Of a stretch of 64,000 nt of DNA, positions 30,682-49,188 are shown one piece after another (within the stretch, counting starts at the first letter, position 1; each line of letters starts with the position of its first letter). The notes under the pieces are model-generated. The model made no database searches. It was not told the origin of the DNA and was given only the letters and a program-made list of their open reading frames with translations. Source of the DNA: JACCVG01 sp963790245 (GTDB taxonomy: Bacteria > Actinomycetota > Thermoleophilia > Solirubrobacterales > Thermoleophilaceae); contig CAWBNP010000002.1 of NCBI GenBank assembly GCA_963790245.1, forward strand, positions 1,798,001-1,862,000, read 5' to 3'. The position numbers and the translations under genes are program-made.

Positions 30682-31653
30682 CTAGGGGGACGCGGCGGCC
30701 CGCAGCGTCGCTTCGAAGTCGGTCCGCGCGACCGGCGAGACTGCGGGCGAGGTCACGCCGGCCGCCCGGTAGCGCTCGATACCCGCACGCACGGCGTCGG
30801 CATCGCCGATCGCGGTCAGGGACTCGATCAGCTCATCAGAGCTCGCCGCCTTCATTGCCTCCGTATCCCCGTCGGCGGCCGCACGGTCGAACGAAGCCAG
30901 GTCCTCGCCGAACCCGGACCGGTCGAGCATCGCCCGGTAGAAGGGGAGCCCGAGGTAGGGCAGCACGTCGCGCCGCATCGAGGCGACCGCCTCCGAGCGA
31001 TCCTCGACCACGGCGCTCGGGATGGCCGCCACGATGTCGAACCCCTCGAGTGGCTTGCCGGCGCGCTCGCGCCCCCGGGCGACCGCCGGCACGACCTGCT
31101 CGCGCACGTAGTCGGAGTTGCACAGCCAGAGGATCACTCCGTCAGCGATCTCGCCGGCGAGCGCGAGCATCTTGGGGGAGAGCCCGGCGAGGTAGATCGG
31201 GAGCTGCGGCTGGGCGTCGAGGCCCGCGAGCGCGAACCCCGTCGACCACTTCTCCCCGGCGGGTGGCGGGTCACCGGCCAGGATCGCGCGCACGATCCCG
31301 ACGTACTCGCGCGTCTCGGCCAGCGGCTTGTCGATCGTCTGTCCGTGCCAGCCCTCGACGACCGGCCGATGCGAGACGCCGAGCCCGAGCACGACCCGCC
31401 CGCCACTGAGGTCGGCGATCGTCGCCGCGGTCTGCGCCATCGTCGCGGGCGTGCGCGTATAGATCGGAACGACGCCCGTGCCGACCCGGATCCGCTCGGT
31501 CGCCAGCGCATAGGCCGTTACCACCGTCAGCGACTCCCGCCCCGCGATATGCGTCACGTAGGCCGATTCGTAACCGAGCGACTCCGCGAGCTGCACTCGA
31601 GCGACCGCCGCGTCGAGCGACTTTCCGGTCGAAATGAAGCACGACAACCCCAC
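30682..31653 (-). CDS. LLM-class flavin/F420-dependent oxidoreductase
   Basis: 323-aa luciferase-like monooxygenase fold. Seen: the N-terminal strand MGLSCFIS, LAESLGYESAYVTHIAGRE, TGVVPIYTRTPATMAQTAAT and GVSHRPVVEGWHG, typical of F420-dependent oxidoreductases abundant in actinobacteria. The cofactor (FMN or F420) cannot be fixed from sequence alone; substrate unknown. GTG start at 31653 sits 6 nt after TAGGGT, suggesting a leaderless mRNA. Separates the rplJL and rpoBC blocks. Confidence 0.9.
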   Translation of the reverse strand: MGLSCFISTGKSLDAAVARVQLAESLGYESAYVTHIAGRESLTVVTAYALATERIRVGTGVVPIYTRTPATMAQTAATIADLSGGRVVLGLGVSHRPVVEGWHGQTIDKPLAETREYVGIVRAILAGDPPPAGEKWSTGFALAGLDAQPQLPIYLAGLSPKMLALAGEIADGVILWLCNSDYVREQVVPAVARGRERAGKPLEGFDIVAAIPSAVVEDRSEAVASMRRDVLPYLGLPFYRAMLDRSGFGEDLASFDRAAADGDTEAMKAASSDELIESLTAIGDADAVRAGIERYRAAGVTSPAVSPVARTDFEATLRAAASP

Positions 31654-31659
31654 GCCGCC

Positions 31660-31665
31660 ACCCTA
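31660..31665 (-). promoter_or_regulatory. -10-like element of the LLM oxidoreductase gene
   Basis: TAGGGT on the minus strand, 6 nt before GTG 31653. A divergent TAGCCT (31675-31680) on the plus strand may serve the radical SAM gene. Confidence 0.4.
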
Positions 31666-31719
31666 CAACGCTGCTAGCCTCGCTTCGGGCTGAGGGTCCG
31701 CAACGGAAGCGAGCGAGTC

Positions 31720-33378
31720 GTGAAGATCAAGATGGTGTCCCTCGAGGACGGGATCACCGCGTGCGGGTTCCGAAAGATGTCTGCGTATGTAACGCGGATG
31801 AACCCCTCGACCGAGACGTTGTTCGTCACCGAGACCCGTACCTATCGCGGCGTCGGTGCCGCGATCCGGGGCACTCTTGGCGATGAGGGTGTGCTGGGCG
31901 ACACCGAGCTCGATGAGATCGCACACGGCCTGGCGGGAGCCGACATCGTTGGGCTGTCCTCGATGTCGGGCTACTCGGATATGACGCGCGAGGTGATCTC
32001 GCGGCTGCGGCGGATCGACCCGGACACCTTCATCATCTGGGGCGGGATCCACCCGATCATCCACCCCGAGGACGCGATCCAGTCCGACGCGCATGCGATC
32101 TGTACGGGCGAGGGCGAGTTTGCCTTCGAGGAGCTCGTTTCATTGCGCCGTGAGGGCAAGGACCACACGAAGGTCGAGAACTTCTGGTTCCGCGACGGCG
32201 ACGAGGTGATTCGCAACGGGTTCAAGCCGCTGATGACCCAGGAGGAAATGGAAGCGCTCCCGTACACCCTCTACGGGCAGGGCGAGCAGGTCTACCGACC
32301 CGGCAATGGCTTCGTGAAAGCGGGAACCGGAGATTTCCTGGCCAACGACGGGCTCGGATACAAGACGCTCTGGTCGATCGGCTGCCCGTTTCACTGCGCC
32401 TTCTGCGGCAACACGAAGTTCATCGCCAACGACCCGAAGTACAAGAAGATCCGGCATCCCTCGGCGCGCTACATCGTCGACGAGGTAAAGGCGGTCCGCG
32501 AGCGGCTGCCGCACCTCAGCCAGGTCAGCTTCTACGACGACAGCTTCATGGCGATCCCCTACAAGGAGATCGAGGAGTTCGCCGAGACCTGGAAGGCCGA
32601 GCTCGACCTGCCGTTCGCCGTCTACGGGGTGATTCCCAACTACGTCAAGAAGGCGAAGTTCGACGTGCTGACCTGGGCCGGCATGAACCGCGTCCGGATG
32701 GGGATCCAGTCGGGCAGCCAGGACATCCTCGACTTCTACAAGCGGCCGACGCCGCCGCACAAGATTCTCGCCGCCGGCGAGGTGGTCGCGCCGCTCGCAC
32801 AGCAGAAGTTCCACATCCCGCCCGCCTACGACATCATCATGGACAACCCCGTGGAGACGCGCCAGGACGTCGTCGACACGCTCGAGCTGCTGTGGGAGAT
32901 GCCGCGTCCGTACACGCTCTTCATCTACTCGCTGAAGGTGATCCCCAACACGGCGCTCGAGGAAGCGATGAAGGAGCGCGGGATCGACATCGAGGAGATC
33001 TCCTCGGGCTATCTCGTGATCCCACCCCGCTGGGCCAACCTGATGCTCTACGTGCTCGCCTGCTGGAAGCCGCCGAGGCCGCTGTTCGATTTGCTGCTGC
33101 GTCGCGTGCGAGCGAGCCGCGAGCCACAGAAGCTCTATCCACGGCTCGGGCTCGTGCTGCGCACGCTGTACCTGACGCGACGGATCTATGACCACATGCG
33201 CTTCATGGACTTCTCGATCGTGCCGGGGTGGACCGGCTGGATCGCATGGCGGATCGGGCTCGTCCAGCTCTGGCACAAGCGGTTCAACCGCCGGCCCGAA
33301 CGGCCTGACCCGCCGCCTTTGCGGGAGGCGCCCATATCGCTGCCGCTCGCGCCAGACGCGCCCCGCAAGGCCGCCTGA
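31720..33378 (+). CDS. Radical SAM protein with B12-binding-like N-terminal domain
   Basis: 552 aa from GTG 31720. N-terminal Rossmann-type domain (about 1-150: GADIVGLSSMSGYSDMT, IWGGIHPIIHPEDA) as in cobalamin-dependent radical SAM enzymes, then the [4Fe-4S] motif C222-x3-C226-x2-C229 (IGCPFHCAFCGN), a TIM-barrel core (SFYDDSF, GIQSGSQDIL) and a C-terminal domain of about 120 residues with hydrophobic segments. The family includes BchE- and HpnJ-like methyltransferases/cyclases, but no pathway partner is encoded nearby. It lies directly upstream of the rpoB leader. Substrate unknown. Confidence 0.85.
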   Translation: MKIKMVSLEDGITACGFRKMSAYVTRMNPSTETLFVTETRTYRGVGAAIRGTLGDEGVLGDTELDEIAHGLAGADIVGLSSMSGYSDMTREVISRLRRIDPDTFIIWGGIHPIIHPEDAIQSDAHAICTGEGEFAFEELVSLRREGKDHTKVENFWFRDGDEVIRNGFKPLMTQEEMEALPYTLYGQGEQVYRPGNGFVKAGTGDFLANDGLGYKTLWSIGCPFHCAFCGNTKFIANDPKYKKIRHPSARYIVDEVKAVRERLPHLSQVSFYDDSFMAIPYKEIEEFAETWKAELDLPFAVYGVIPNYVKKAKFDVLTWAGMNRVRMGIQSGSQDILDFYKRPTPPHKILAAGEVVAPLAQQKFHIPPAYDIIMDNPVETRQDVVDTLELLWEMPRPYTLFIYSLKVIPNTALEEAMKERGIDIEEISSGYLVIPPRWANLMLYVLACWKPPRPLFDLLLRRVRASREPQKLYPRLGLVLRTLYLTRRIYDHMRFMDFSIVPGWTGWIAWRIGLVQLWHKRFNRRPERPDPPPLREAPISLPLAPDAPRKAA

Positions 33379-33383
33379 CCGGC

Positions 33384-33389
33384 TACACT
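33384..33389 (+). promoter_or_regulatory. -10 element of rpoBC
   Basis: TACACT just after the stop of the radical SAM gene and about 210 nt before rpoB. Preceding GGC is common to several -10 elements here. No unambiguous -35. Confidence 0.45.
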
Positions 33390-33481
33390 GAGCCCCGGCC
33401 AATAGTCGAAGCCGTCCTTGTAGAGAAGTCGCTCCGCTACATATCCGGAGCCTCGGGACGGGGTCCGTGAAGGCCTTTCAT

Positions 33482-33506
33482 CCCGCCCCACCGGGGGGCG
33501 GGCTTT
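33482..33506 (+). terminator. Hairpin in the rpoBC leader
   Basis: CCCGCCCC (33482-33489) pairs with GGGGCGGG (33495-33502) around ACCGG and is followed by CTTTG. The 221-nt region 33379-33599 holds no gene; this stem and a TGAAGGCCTTTCA dyad (33468-33480) are its main structures. Could attenuate rpoBC or stop read-through. Confidence 0.5.
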
Positions 33507-33599
33507 GCTGTGCTATCTTGGCTGGTCGCGCTCGTAACCCGTCCCAGGTTGCTGAAGCGCCCTCGCCGTCCCTTAGCGACCTCAGAAGGAGTACGCCAC

Positions 33600-41198
<7,599 letters not shown>

Positions 41199-41210
<12 letters not shown>

Positions 41211-41708
41211 GTCTCGCGCCCAGTCCAGAAGCAGTTCAACCTGTTCGTCCGTGATTCCGATGTGTGAGTCGGTGCGGACGAGCAGTGTCGGTGCGTCCCG
41301 ATTCGCGGCCCACGCCTCGCACTCCTCGTCGAGGTTGTCATCGACCCAGACCGCGGGCCGATCGCCGGCGTACTCGTTGATGGCGTCGATCTTCCAATGG
41401 GCCGAGCCGAAGACCGCCCGGCCGTCAAAGGTGATCACCGGGAGGACGAGCTCGGGCATCTCGAGGATGTGGGGGAGGTAGTCGTTGGCCTTCTCCTCCC
41501 AGCCGGTCGCCCAGACGAGCTCGTAGCTCTCGAGGAGTCGTTTGATCCGCGGACCGCAGTCATGGCCGATGCAGTGCGCGATCCCGTCGACGAAATGGAA
41601 GGCTCCGGGCGCCCCCTCCGCACCTCGACCAGGGATCGTCGGGAATCCGAACAGGCTGATCACACCATCGACATCGAGGAACAGCAGCGGCCTTTGGGCG
41701 GAGCTCAT
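41199..41708 (-). CDS. HAD-like hydrolase domain protein
   Basis: 169 aa. N-terminal LLFLDVDGVISLFG holds the DxD nucleophile motif of the HAD superfamily, VWATGWEEKAND gives motif II-like Thr, and AVWVDDNLDEECEAWA gives the closing DD motif. Resembles the small 'HAD domain in Swiss-army-knife RNA-repair' type proteins that recur in actinobacteria; substrate unknown. ATG 41708 lies 6 nt after TAACCT, suggesting a leaderless mRNA. The 3' end overlaps rpoC by 12 bp. Confidence 0.82.
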
Positions 41709-41714
41709 CGCTTC

Positions 41715-41724
41715 AGGTTACGAT
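41715..41724. promoter_or_regulatory. Overlapping divergent -10 elements
   Basis: AGGTTACGAT contains TAACCT on the minus strand (41720-41715) and TACGAT on the plus strand (41719-41724), sharing the central TA. The first ends 6 nt before the HAD start, the second 9 nt before the crotonase start. A single bidirectional promoter is likely. Confidence 0.55.
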
Positions 41725-41733
41725 CGGCGGCCC

Positions 41734-42549
41734 ATGGGCGAGCGCGTGAGCATCCAGATCAGCGACCACGTCGCGACGGTGACGCTCACGCGGCCCGAGA
41801 AGCACAACGCGCTCGACGGCCCGATGTTCCGCGCGATCGTCGATGCCGCGATCGAGTTGCACGATGCCCCGGGCGTACGCGCGGTCGTGCTGCACGGCGA
41901 GGGCCCGAGCTTCTGCTCGGGGCTCGACGTCTCGAGCCTCGGGACCGAGGACGCGATCTCGCTCGACGATCTCGAGGAGCGTCACGAGGGCAACCGCGCG
42001 AACCTGCCCCAGCGGGCGTGCACCGGCTGGATCGACCTGCCGGTGCCCGTGATCGCGGCGGTCCACGGCAACTGCTTCGGCGGCGGCCTCCAGATCGCGC
42101 TCGGAGCCGACATTCGGGTCGTCGCCCCGGACGCGCGCCTGAGTGTGCGCGAGGTCCAGTGGGGGCTCGTCCCGGACATGGGGATCACCCTGACCCTGCC
42201 GCGACTGGTCTCGATCGACGTCGCCAAGGAGCTGACCTTTACGGGTCGCATCTTCAGCGGGGAGGAGGCCGCGGCGCTCGGCGTGGCGACCCGCGCGGCC
42301 CAAGATCCGCTGGCGGCCGCGATCGAGTTGGCGACCGAAATTGCGGGCCGTTCTCCCGATGCCGTCCGTGCGGCCAAGCGCCTCTACGACACGGCTCACG
42401 GCATGGCGCCCGAGGAGGCCCTGATGCTCGAGAGCCGCCTGCAGGGAAGCCTGATCGGCTCGCCCAACCAGGTCGCCGCGGTGGTGGCCGGGGCCAAGAA
42501 GGAGCAGCCCGTGTTCGAGGATCCGGTGGCCGCTGCGCAGGTCGCCTGA
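41734..42549 (+). CDS. Enoyl-CoA hydratase/isomerase family protein (crotonase)
   Basis: 271 aa from ATG 41734. Crotonase fold with LTRPEKHNALDGPMF, the oxyanion-hole segments SFCSGLDVSSLG and HGNCFGGGLQIALGAD, and REVQWGLVPDMG. Of the two catalytic glutamates of true hydratases, the first position is Gln120 and the second is kept (Glu140). This single-Glu pattern is more usual in enoyl-CoA isomerases or other crotonases than in hydratases. Lies alone between rpoC and the rpsL block; role probably in fatty-acid catabolism. Confidence 0.88.
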   Translation: MGERVSIQISDHVATVTLTRPEKHNALDGPMFRAIVDAAIELHDAPGVRAVVLHGEGPSFCSGLDVSSLGTEDAISLDDLEERHEGNRANLPQRACTGWIDLPVPVIAAVHGNCFGGGLQIALGADIRVVAPDARLSVREVQWGLVPDMGITLTLPRLVSIDVAKELTFTGRIFSGEEAAALGVATRAAQDPLAAAIELATEIAGRSPDAVRAAKRLYDTAHGMAPEEALMLESRLQGSLIGSPNQVAAVVAGAKKEQPVFEDPVAAAQVA

Positions 42550-42570
42550 GTACCGCTGATCGCGGTCCGC

Positions 42571-42576
42571 TACCAT
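42571..42576 (+). promoter_or_regulatory. -10-like element of the rpsL operon
   Basis: TACCAT, 10 nt before the ATG of rpsL. The intervening CCCCCGCCGC contains no Shine-Dalgarno, so the leader would be 0-4 nt. Confidence 0.45.
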
Positions 42577-42586
42577 CCCCCGCCGC

Positions 42587-42982
42587 ATGCCGAGCATCAA
42601 CCAACTCGTCCGCAAGGGCCGCAAGCACCCCAAGAAGAAGGTGACGACCCCGGGCCTGAAGTCCGGTCAGGGTCGCAAGAAGCGCAACGCGGCGCCCCAG
42701 CGGCGCGGTGTCTGCACCCGTGTCTACACGGCAACGCCGAAGAAGCCCAACTCCGCGCTGCGCAAGGTCGCGCGCGTGAAGCTGACGAACGGGATGGAAG
42801 TGACCGCCTACATTCCGGGCGAGGGACACAACCTCCAGGAGCACTCGGTCGTCCTCGTTCGCGGCGGCCGTGTCAAGGATCTTCCGGGCGTGCGCTACAA
42901 GGTCGTTCGCGGGACGCTCGACGCCGCCGGCGTCTCAGACCGCAAGAAGGCGCGCTCCCAGTACGGCGTCAAGGCCTCGTAG
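42587..42982 (+). CDS. rpsL: 30S ribosomal protein S12
   Basis: 131 aa. Decoding-centre protein. Seen: TPKKPNSALRKVARV and GGRVKDLPGVRYKVVRG, with the lysines that confer wild-type streptomycin sensitivity. N-terminus MPSINQLVRKGRK is standard. First gene of the S12-S7 unit; ATG 42587. Confidence 0.98.
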   Translation: MPSINQLVRKGRKHPKKKVTTPGLKSGQGRKKRNAAPQRRGVCTRVYTATPKKPNSALRKVARVKLTNGMEVTAYIPGEGHNLQEHSVVLVRGGRVKDLPGVRYKVVRGTLDAAGVSDRKKARSQYGVKAS

Positions 42983-42987
42983 AGCTC

Positions 42988-43458
42988 ATGCCCCGCCGCG
43001 CGCCCGCCTCCATCCGGCCAGTTGATCCGGACGCCATCCACGCCTCGCGCCTGGTCCAACAGCTCATCAACAAGGTGATGCAGGACGGCAAGAAGTCGCT
43101 CGCCGAGAAGATCGTCTACGACGCGCTCGAGACGCTCGCGCAGAAGACGGGCAAGGAGCCGGTCGAGGCGCTCGAGGAGTCGATCAAGATCCTGACCCCG
43201 ACGCTCGAGGTCCGCTCTCGCCGAGTCGGTGGCGCGACCTACCAGGTGCCGGTCGAGGTCCCCACCCGTCGCGCCAAGACGCTCGCGGTGCGCTGGCTGA
43301 TCGAGTTCTCCCGCGCCCGTCGCGAGAAGACGATGGCCGAGCGGCTCGCCGGCGAGCTGATCGACGCCCAATCGGAGCAGGGCGGCGCGTACAAGCGCAA
43401 GGAAGACATCTTCCGCATGGCGCAGGCGAACAAGGCGTTCGCGCATTACCGCTGGTAG
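42988..43458 (+). CDS. rpsG: 30S ribosomal protein S7
   Basis: 156 aa, normal length. Head-assembly protein. Seen: MPRRAPA N-terminus, LVQQLINKVMQDGKKSLAEK, and RRVGGATYQVPVEV. Five nt after rpsL. In many bacteria S7 represses this operon; no clear target structure was noted. Confidence 0.98.
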   Translation: MPRRAPASIRPVDPDAIHASRLVQQLINKVMQDGKKSLAEKIVYDALETLAQKTGKEPVEALEESIKILTPTLEVRSRRVGGATYQVPVEVPTRRAKTLAVRWLIEFSRARREKTMAERLAGELIDAQSEQGGAYKRKEDIFRMAQANKAFAHYRW

Positions 43459-43471
43459 CTGACCCCAGCAC

Positions 43472-43477
43472 TACCAT
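43472..43477 (+). promoter_or_regulatory. -10-like element of the FmdB-like gene
   Basis: TACCAT 8 nt before ATG 43486, same hexamer as before rpsL; would give a leaderless transcript for the FmdB-like and nuclease genes. Confidence 0.4.
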
Positions 43478-43485
43478 CGGCCTCG

Positions 43486-43734
43486 ATGCCGATCTATGAC
43501 TTCGAGTGCGGGCAGTGCGGGCGGGCCTTCGAGGAGCTGGTGCGGTCCGACGAGGGCGTCGCCTGCCCGGAGTGCGCCTCGACAGACGTGAAGCGGCTGC
43601 TCTCCCAGGTCTCGCCACCGGGCAAGTTCGAGGTCCGAGGCGCGGCTGCGCGGCGGTCGAACGCCGTGCGGACCGAGCGGGAGGCCCTCAAGCGGCAGCA
43701 GTTCTCGGCCGAGCGCAAGCGCGCCCGGGGCTGA
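43486..43734 (+). CDS. FmdB-family zinc-ribbon protein
   Basis: 82 aa. N-terminal MPIYDFECGQCG with Cys8/Cys11 and CPEC with Cys27/Cys30 forms the FmdB/CxxC zinc ribbon; the C-terminal 40 residues are basic and probably unstructured. Proteins of this group are often called putative regulators, without firm evidence. Inserted between rpsG and fusA with its own promoter-like element. An intact ribbon is consistent with nucleic-acid or protein binding. Confidence 0.9.
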   Translation: MPIYDFECGQCGRAFEELVRSDEGVACPECASTDVKRLLSQVSPPGKFEVRGAAARRSNAVRTEREALKRQQFSAERKRARG

Positions 43735-43741
43735 GCACAAC

Positions 43742-44725
43742 TTGCCGACGCTGCTACGCCGCCGCGGAGGGCGGGCGACGACCGTGCTGGTCTGGGCGCT
43801 CGTCGTCTTCGTCCTGCTCTGGGCACTGGTCCGGACGCTCGGGCTCGAGGCGGGCTTTCCGCTGGTACCCCTGCTCGCCTTCACGCCGTACGTCGCGGCC
43901 TTCGCTCTCGTTCCCGTCGGCCTCGCGCTGATCGCGCGCCGCTGGCTCCCGCTCGGCCTCGCGCTCGTAGCGATCCTCGCGCTCGCGATCGCCGTCATCC
44001 CTCGCACACGGCCCGGGCCGCTCCCGGCCGCCGCACGCGACGGCACGCCGCTGAGGGTCGTGACCGCCAACGCGTTCATCGGCGAGGCCGACGCCCGCGC
44101 GCTCGTGCGCTTCGTCGGGCGCGAGATCGTCGACGTGCTCTCCGTCCAGGAGCTGACCCCGAAGTTCGCGGCGGAGCTGGAGCGGGCCGGGGTCCTCGGC
44201 CTGTTGCCGAACAACGAGTTGGAGCCGCGGCGCGGGCCGCTCGGCACCGGCATCTACGCGGCCTTCCCGCTGCGACGGGTCGGCTCTGTTGACCGGCAGG
44301 TGCGCGGCACGCGCGCCCCGATCGTCGAGCTGCGGCTGCCGAGCGGGGCATCGGCGCAGGTGATTGCCGCCCACCCCGACCCGCCCTCAAGTCCCGATCA
44401 GGTCGCGGGCTGGTCGGAGGGGCTCGCCGCGATCCCGGCTCCGCGCGACGGCGTCCCGACGATCGTCGCCGGCGATCTCAACGCGACCCTCGACCACGCC
44501 GCGCTGCGCCGGGTACTCGACCGCGGCTACGCCGATGCCGCGGCCGCGCGCGGCGCCGGTCTCGCTCCGACCTGGCCTTCAGGTGCGCTGCTGCCTCCGC
44601 CGATGACGATCGACCACATCCTGGTCAGCCGCCGGATCGGAGTCGCCGACGTCGAGACGCATCCGCTCGAGGGCAGCGATCACCGTGCGCTGTCGGCCGA
44701 GCTGCTCGTGCCTCCGGCCGACTGA
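43742..44725 (+). CDS. Membrane-anchored endonuclease/exonuclease/phosphatase-family protein
   Basis: 327 aa from TTG 43742. Three N-terminal helices (about 14-90: VLVWALVVFVLLWALV and others) anchor an EEP domain on the outside of the membrane. Catalytic motifs: VQEL (metal Glu), GDLNATLDH (Asp/Asn), TIDHILVS and GSDHRALSAEL (catalytic His). Fold members cleave phosphodiesters of nucleic acids, lipids or sugars; substrate here unknown. Seven nt after the FmdB-like gene, so co-transcribed. Its last 46 bp overlap the convergent membrane protein gene. Confidence 0.85.
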   Translation: MPTLLRRRGGRATTVLVWALVVFVLLWALVRTLGLEAGFPLVPLLAFTPYVAAFALVPVGLALIARRWLPLGLALVAILALAIAVIPRTRPGPLPAAARDGTPLRVVTANAFIGEADARALVRFVGREIVDVLSVQELTPKFAAELERAGVLGLLPNNELEPRRGPLGTGIYAAFPLRRVGSVDRQVRGTRAPIVELRLPSGASAQVIAAHPDPPSSPDQVAGWSEGLAAIPAPRDGVPTIVAGDLNATLDHAALRRVLDRGYADAAAARGAGLAPTWPSGALLPPPMTIDHILVSRRIGVADVETHPLEGSDHRALSAELLVPPAD

Positions 44726-45171
44726 CCGGACAGCAGCCGCAGCGCTCCCGCGAGCACAGCGAGCGCGCCTCCCGCCAGCTCCGCCCAGAGCCCTGGGCCC
44801 GCCATCGCCCGCGCCGACTCGAAGTTGCGTCCGATCGCACCCGTGTCGCCGACGTCGGGCAGATCGAGCATCAACGCAAGCCCCAGCACCGCCACTCCAG
44901 CCGAGATCAGAGCGACCCCGGCTGCCCGGCTCCCGCCCAGGCCGGCCCCGAATGTCATCACGAGGATCAGCACAGCGAGCGGTACGAGCCAGACCGAGCC
45001 GCTCGCGCGGCAGTCCTTCGCCAGTTCGACCTCGGCGGGCTCGCAGGGCAGGCCGTTGACGGTGATCTCGACAACCGGCAGCACGAGCGCCGCGACGATC
45101 GCGGCGGCGGCCAGGATGCCGAGCACCAGAACCGTCGAGCTGACCCGATTCGAGCCCCGGGGTCGTCTCAT
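44680..45171 (-). CDS. Four-helix membrane protein of unknown function
   Basis: 163 aa. Helices: TVLVLGILAAAAIVAALVLPV, VWLVPLAVLILVMTFGAGLG, AAGVALISAGVAVLGLALML, and LWAELAGGALAVLAGALRLL. The first loop has two cysteines (LPCEPAE, AKDCRASG) that could form an extracytoplasmic disulfide. No family recognised. AAGGGAG lies 7 nt before ATG 45171. Overlaps the nuclease gene by 46 bp at the 3' end. Confidence 0.75.
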   Translation of the reverse strand: MRRPRGSNRVSSTVLVLGILAAAAIVAALVLPVVEITVNGLPCEPAEVELAKDCRASGSVWLVPLAVLILVMTFGAGLGGSRAAGVALISAGVAVLGLALMLDLPDVGDTGAIGRNFESARAMAGPGLWAELAGGALAVLAGALRLLSGQSAGGTSSSADSAR

Positions 45172-45191
45172 TCGCAGCTCCCTTGCTCTGC

Positions 45192-45197
45192 TAGCAT
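45192..45197 (+). promoter_or_regulatory. -10 element of fusA-tuf
   Basis: TAGCAT about 200 nt before fusA; opens the leader region 45198-45395, which contains no gene but a terminator-like hairpin. Confidence 0.45.
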
Positions 45198-45337
45198 TCA
45201 GCGTCGTTTTTCGGGAGCCGCAGCGGTTTCCGTGAGGGGGTCGCCAGGTGAACGGTTCGCCTCGGCCCTCTCCAAGTGCACGCCGATGGGGATTTCATCG
45301 ACATAACCGCCGTTCGGGCATGAGCCGATCAGACTCG

Positions 45338-45361
45338 GGCCCGGTACGCCGGGCCTTTTTT
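45338..45361 (+). terminator. Intrinsic terminator within the fusA leader
   Basis: GGCCCGG-TACG-CCGGGCC (45338-45355) followed directly by six T (45356-45361), 35 nt before the fusA start. Upstream CGGGC (45315-45319) can pair with GCCCG (45339-45343), which would open the left arm. This suggests attenuation of EF-G/EF-Tu expression; it could also be a terminator of upstream transcripts with a second, unseen promoter behind it. Confidence 0.75.
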
Positions 45362-45395
45362 CTGCTCACGATCGCCGACTGGACGAAGAGAACAC

Positions 45396-47504
<2,109 letters not shown>

Positions 47505-47592
47505 CGAGTATGTTTCCGAGGTTCGCCCCCGAGCGAGCGTGATCGAGTGAGCGTGTCCCCGGAATTGGGGGCCGCCGAAAGGAGCAGGACAA

Positions 47593-48777
<1,185 letters not shown>

Positions 48778-48804
48778 CGCCCACCGGCGCCTAGGCATCT
48801 CTGG

Positions 48805-48832
48805 GGGCGGGCCCAGCAGCACGGGTCCGCCC
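48805..48832 (+). promoter_or_regulatory. Hairpin in the S10-operon leader
   Basis: GGGCGGGCCC (48805-48814) pairs with GGGTCCGCCC (48823-48832; one G-U) around AGCAGCAC. It stands in the 87-nt gap between tuf and rpsJ, followed by CTTGG, not a T-run. Position suggests feedback control of the S10 operon or termination after tuf. Confidence 0.5.
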
Positions 48833-48864
48833 TTGGCACGTCCAGGGACCTCTTCTCACCAAAC

Positions 48865-49188
48865 ATGGCAGCAGCCACCCAGAACAAGATCAGGATCAGG
48901 CTCAAGGCCTACGACTCCACCGCCATCGAGGCGGCCGCCAAGGAGATCGTGGAAACGGCCGAGCGCACGGGCGCCAGCGTGTCCGGCCCCGTCCCACTGC
49001 CGACCGAGAAGAACGTCTACTGCGTGATCCGCGGTCCGTTCAAGGACAAGGACTCACGCGAGCACTTCGAGATCCGCACGCACAAGCGGCTGATCGACAT
49101 CCTCCAGCCGACGCCGAAGACGGTCGACTCGCTCCAGCGCCTCGACCATCTCCCCTCCGGCGTCGACATTCAGATCCAGTTGGCGTAA
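48865..49188 (+). CDS. rpsJ: 30S ribosomal protein S10
   Basis: 107 aa, also NusE. Seen: IRIRLKAYDSTAIEAAAKEIV, GPVPLPTEKNVYCVI, and FEIRTHKRLIDILQPT. ATG 48865. First gene of the long S10/spc supercluster; stop overlaps rplC start (TAATG). Confidence 0.97.
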   Translation: MAAATQNKIRIRLKAYDSTAIEAAAKEIVETAERTGASVSGPVPLPTEKNVYCVIRGPFKDKDSREHFEIRTHKRLIDILQPTPKTVDSLQRLDHLPSGVDIQIQLA

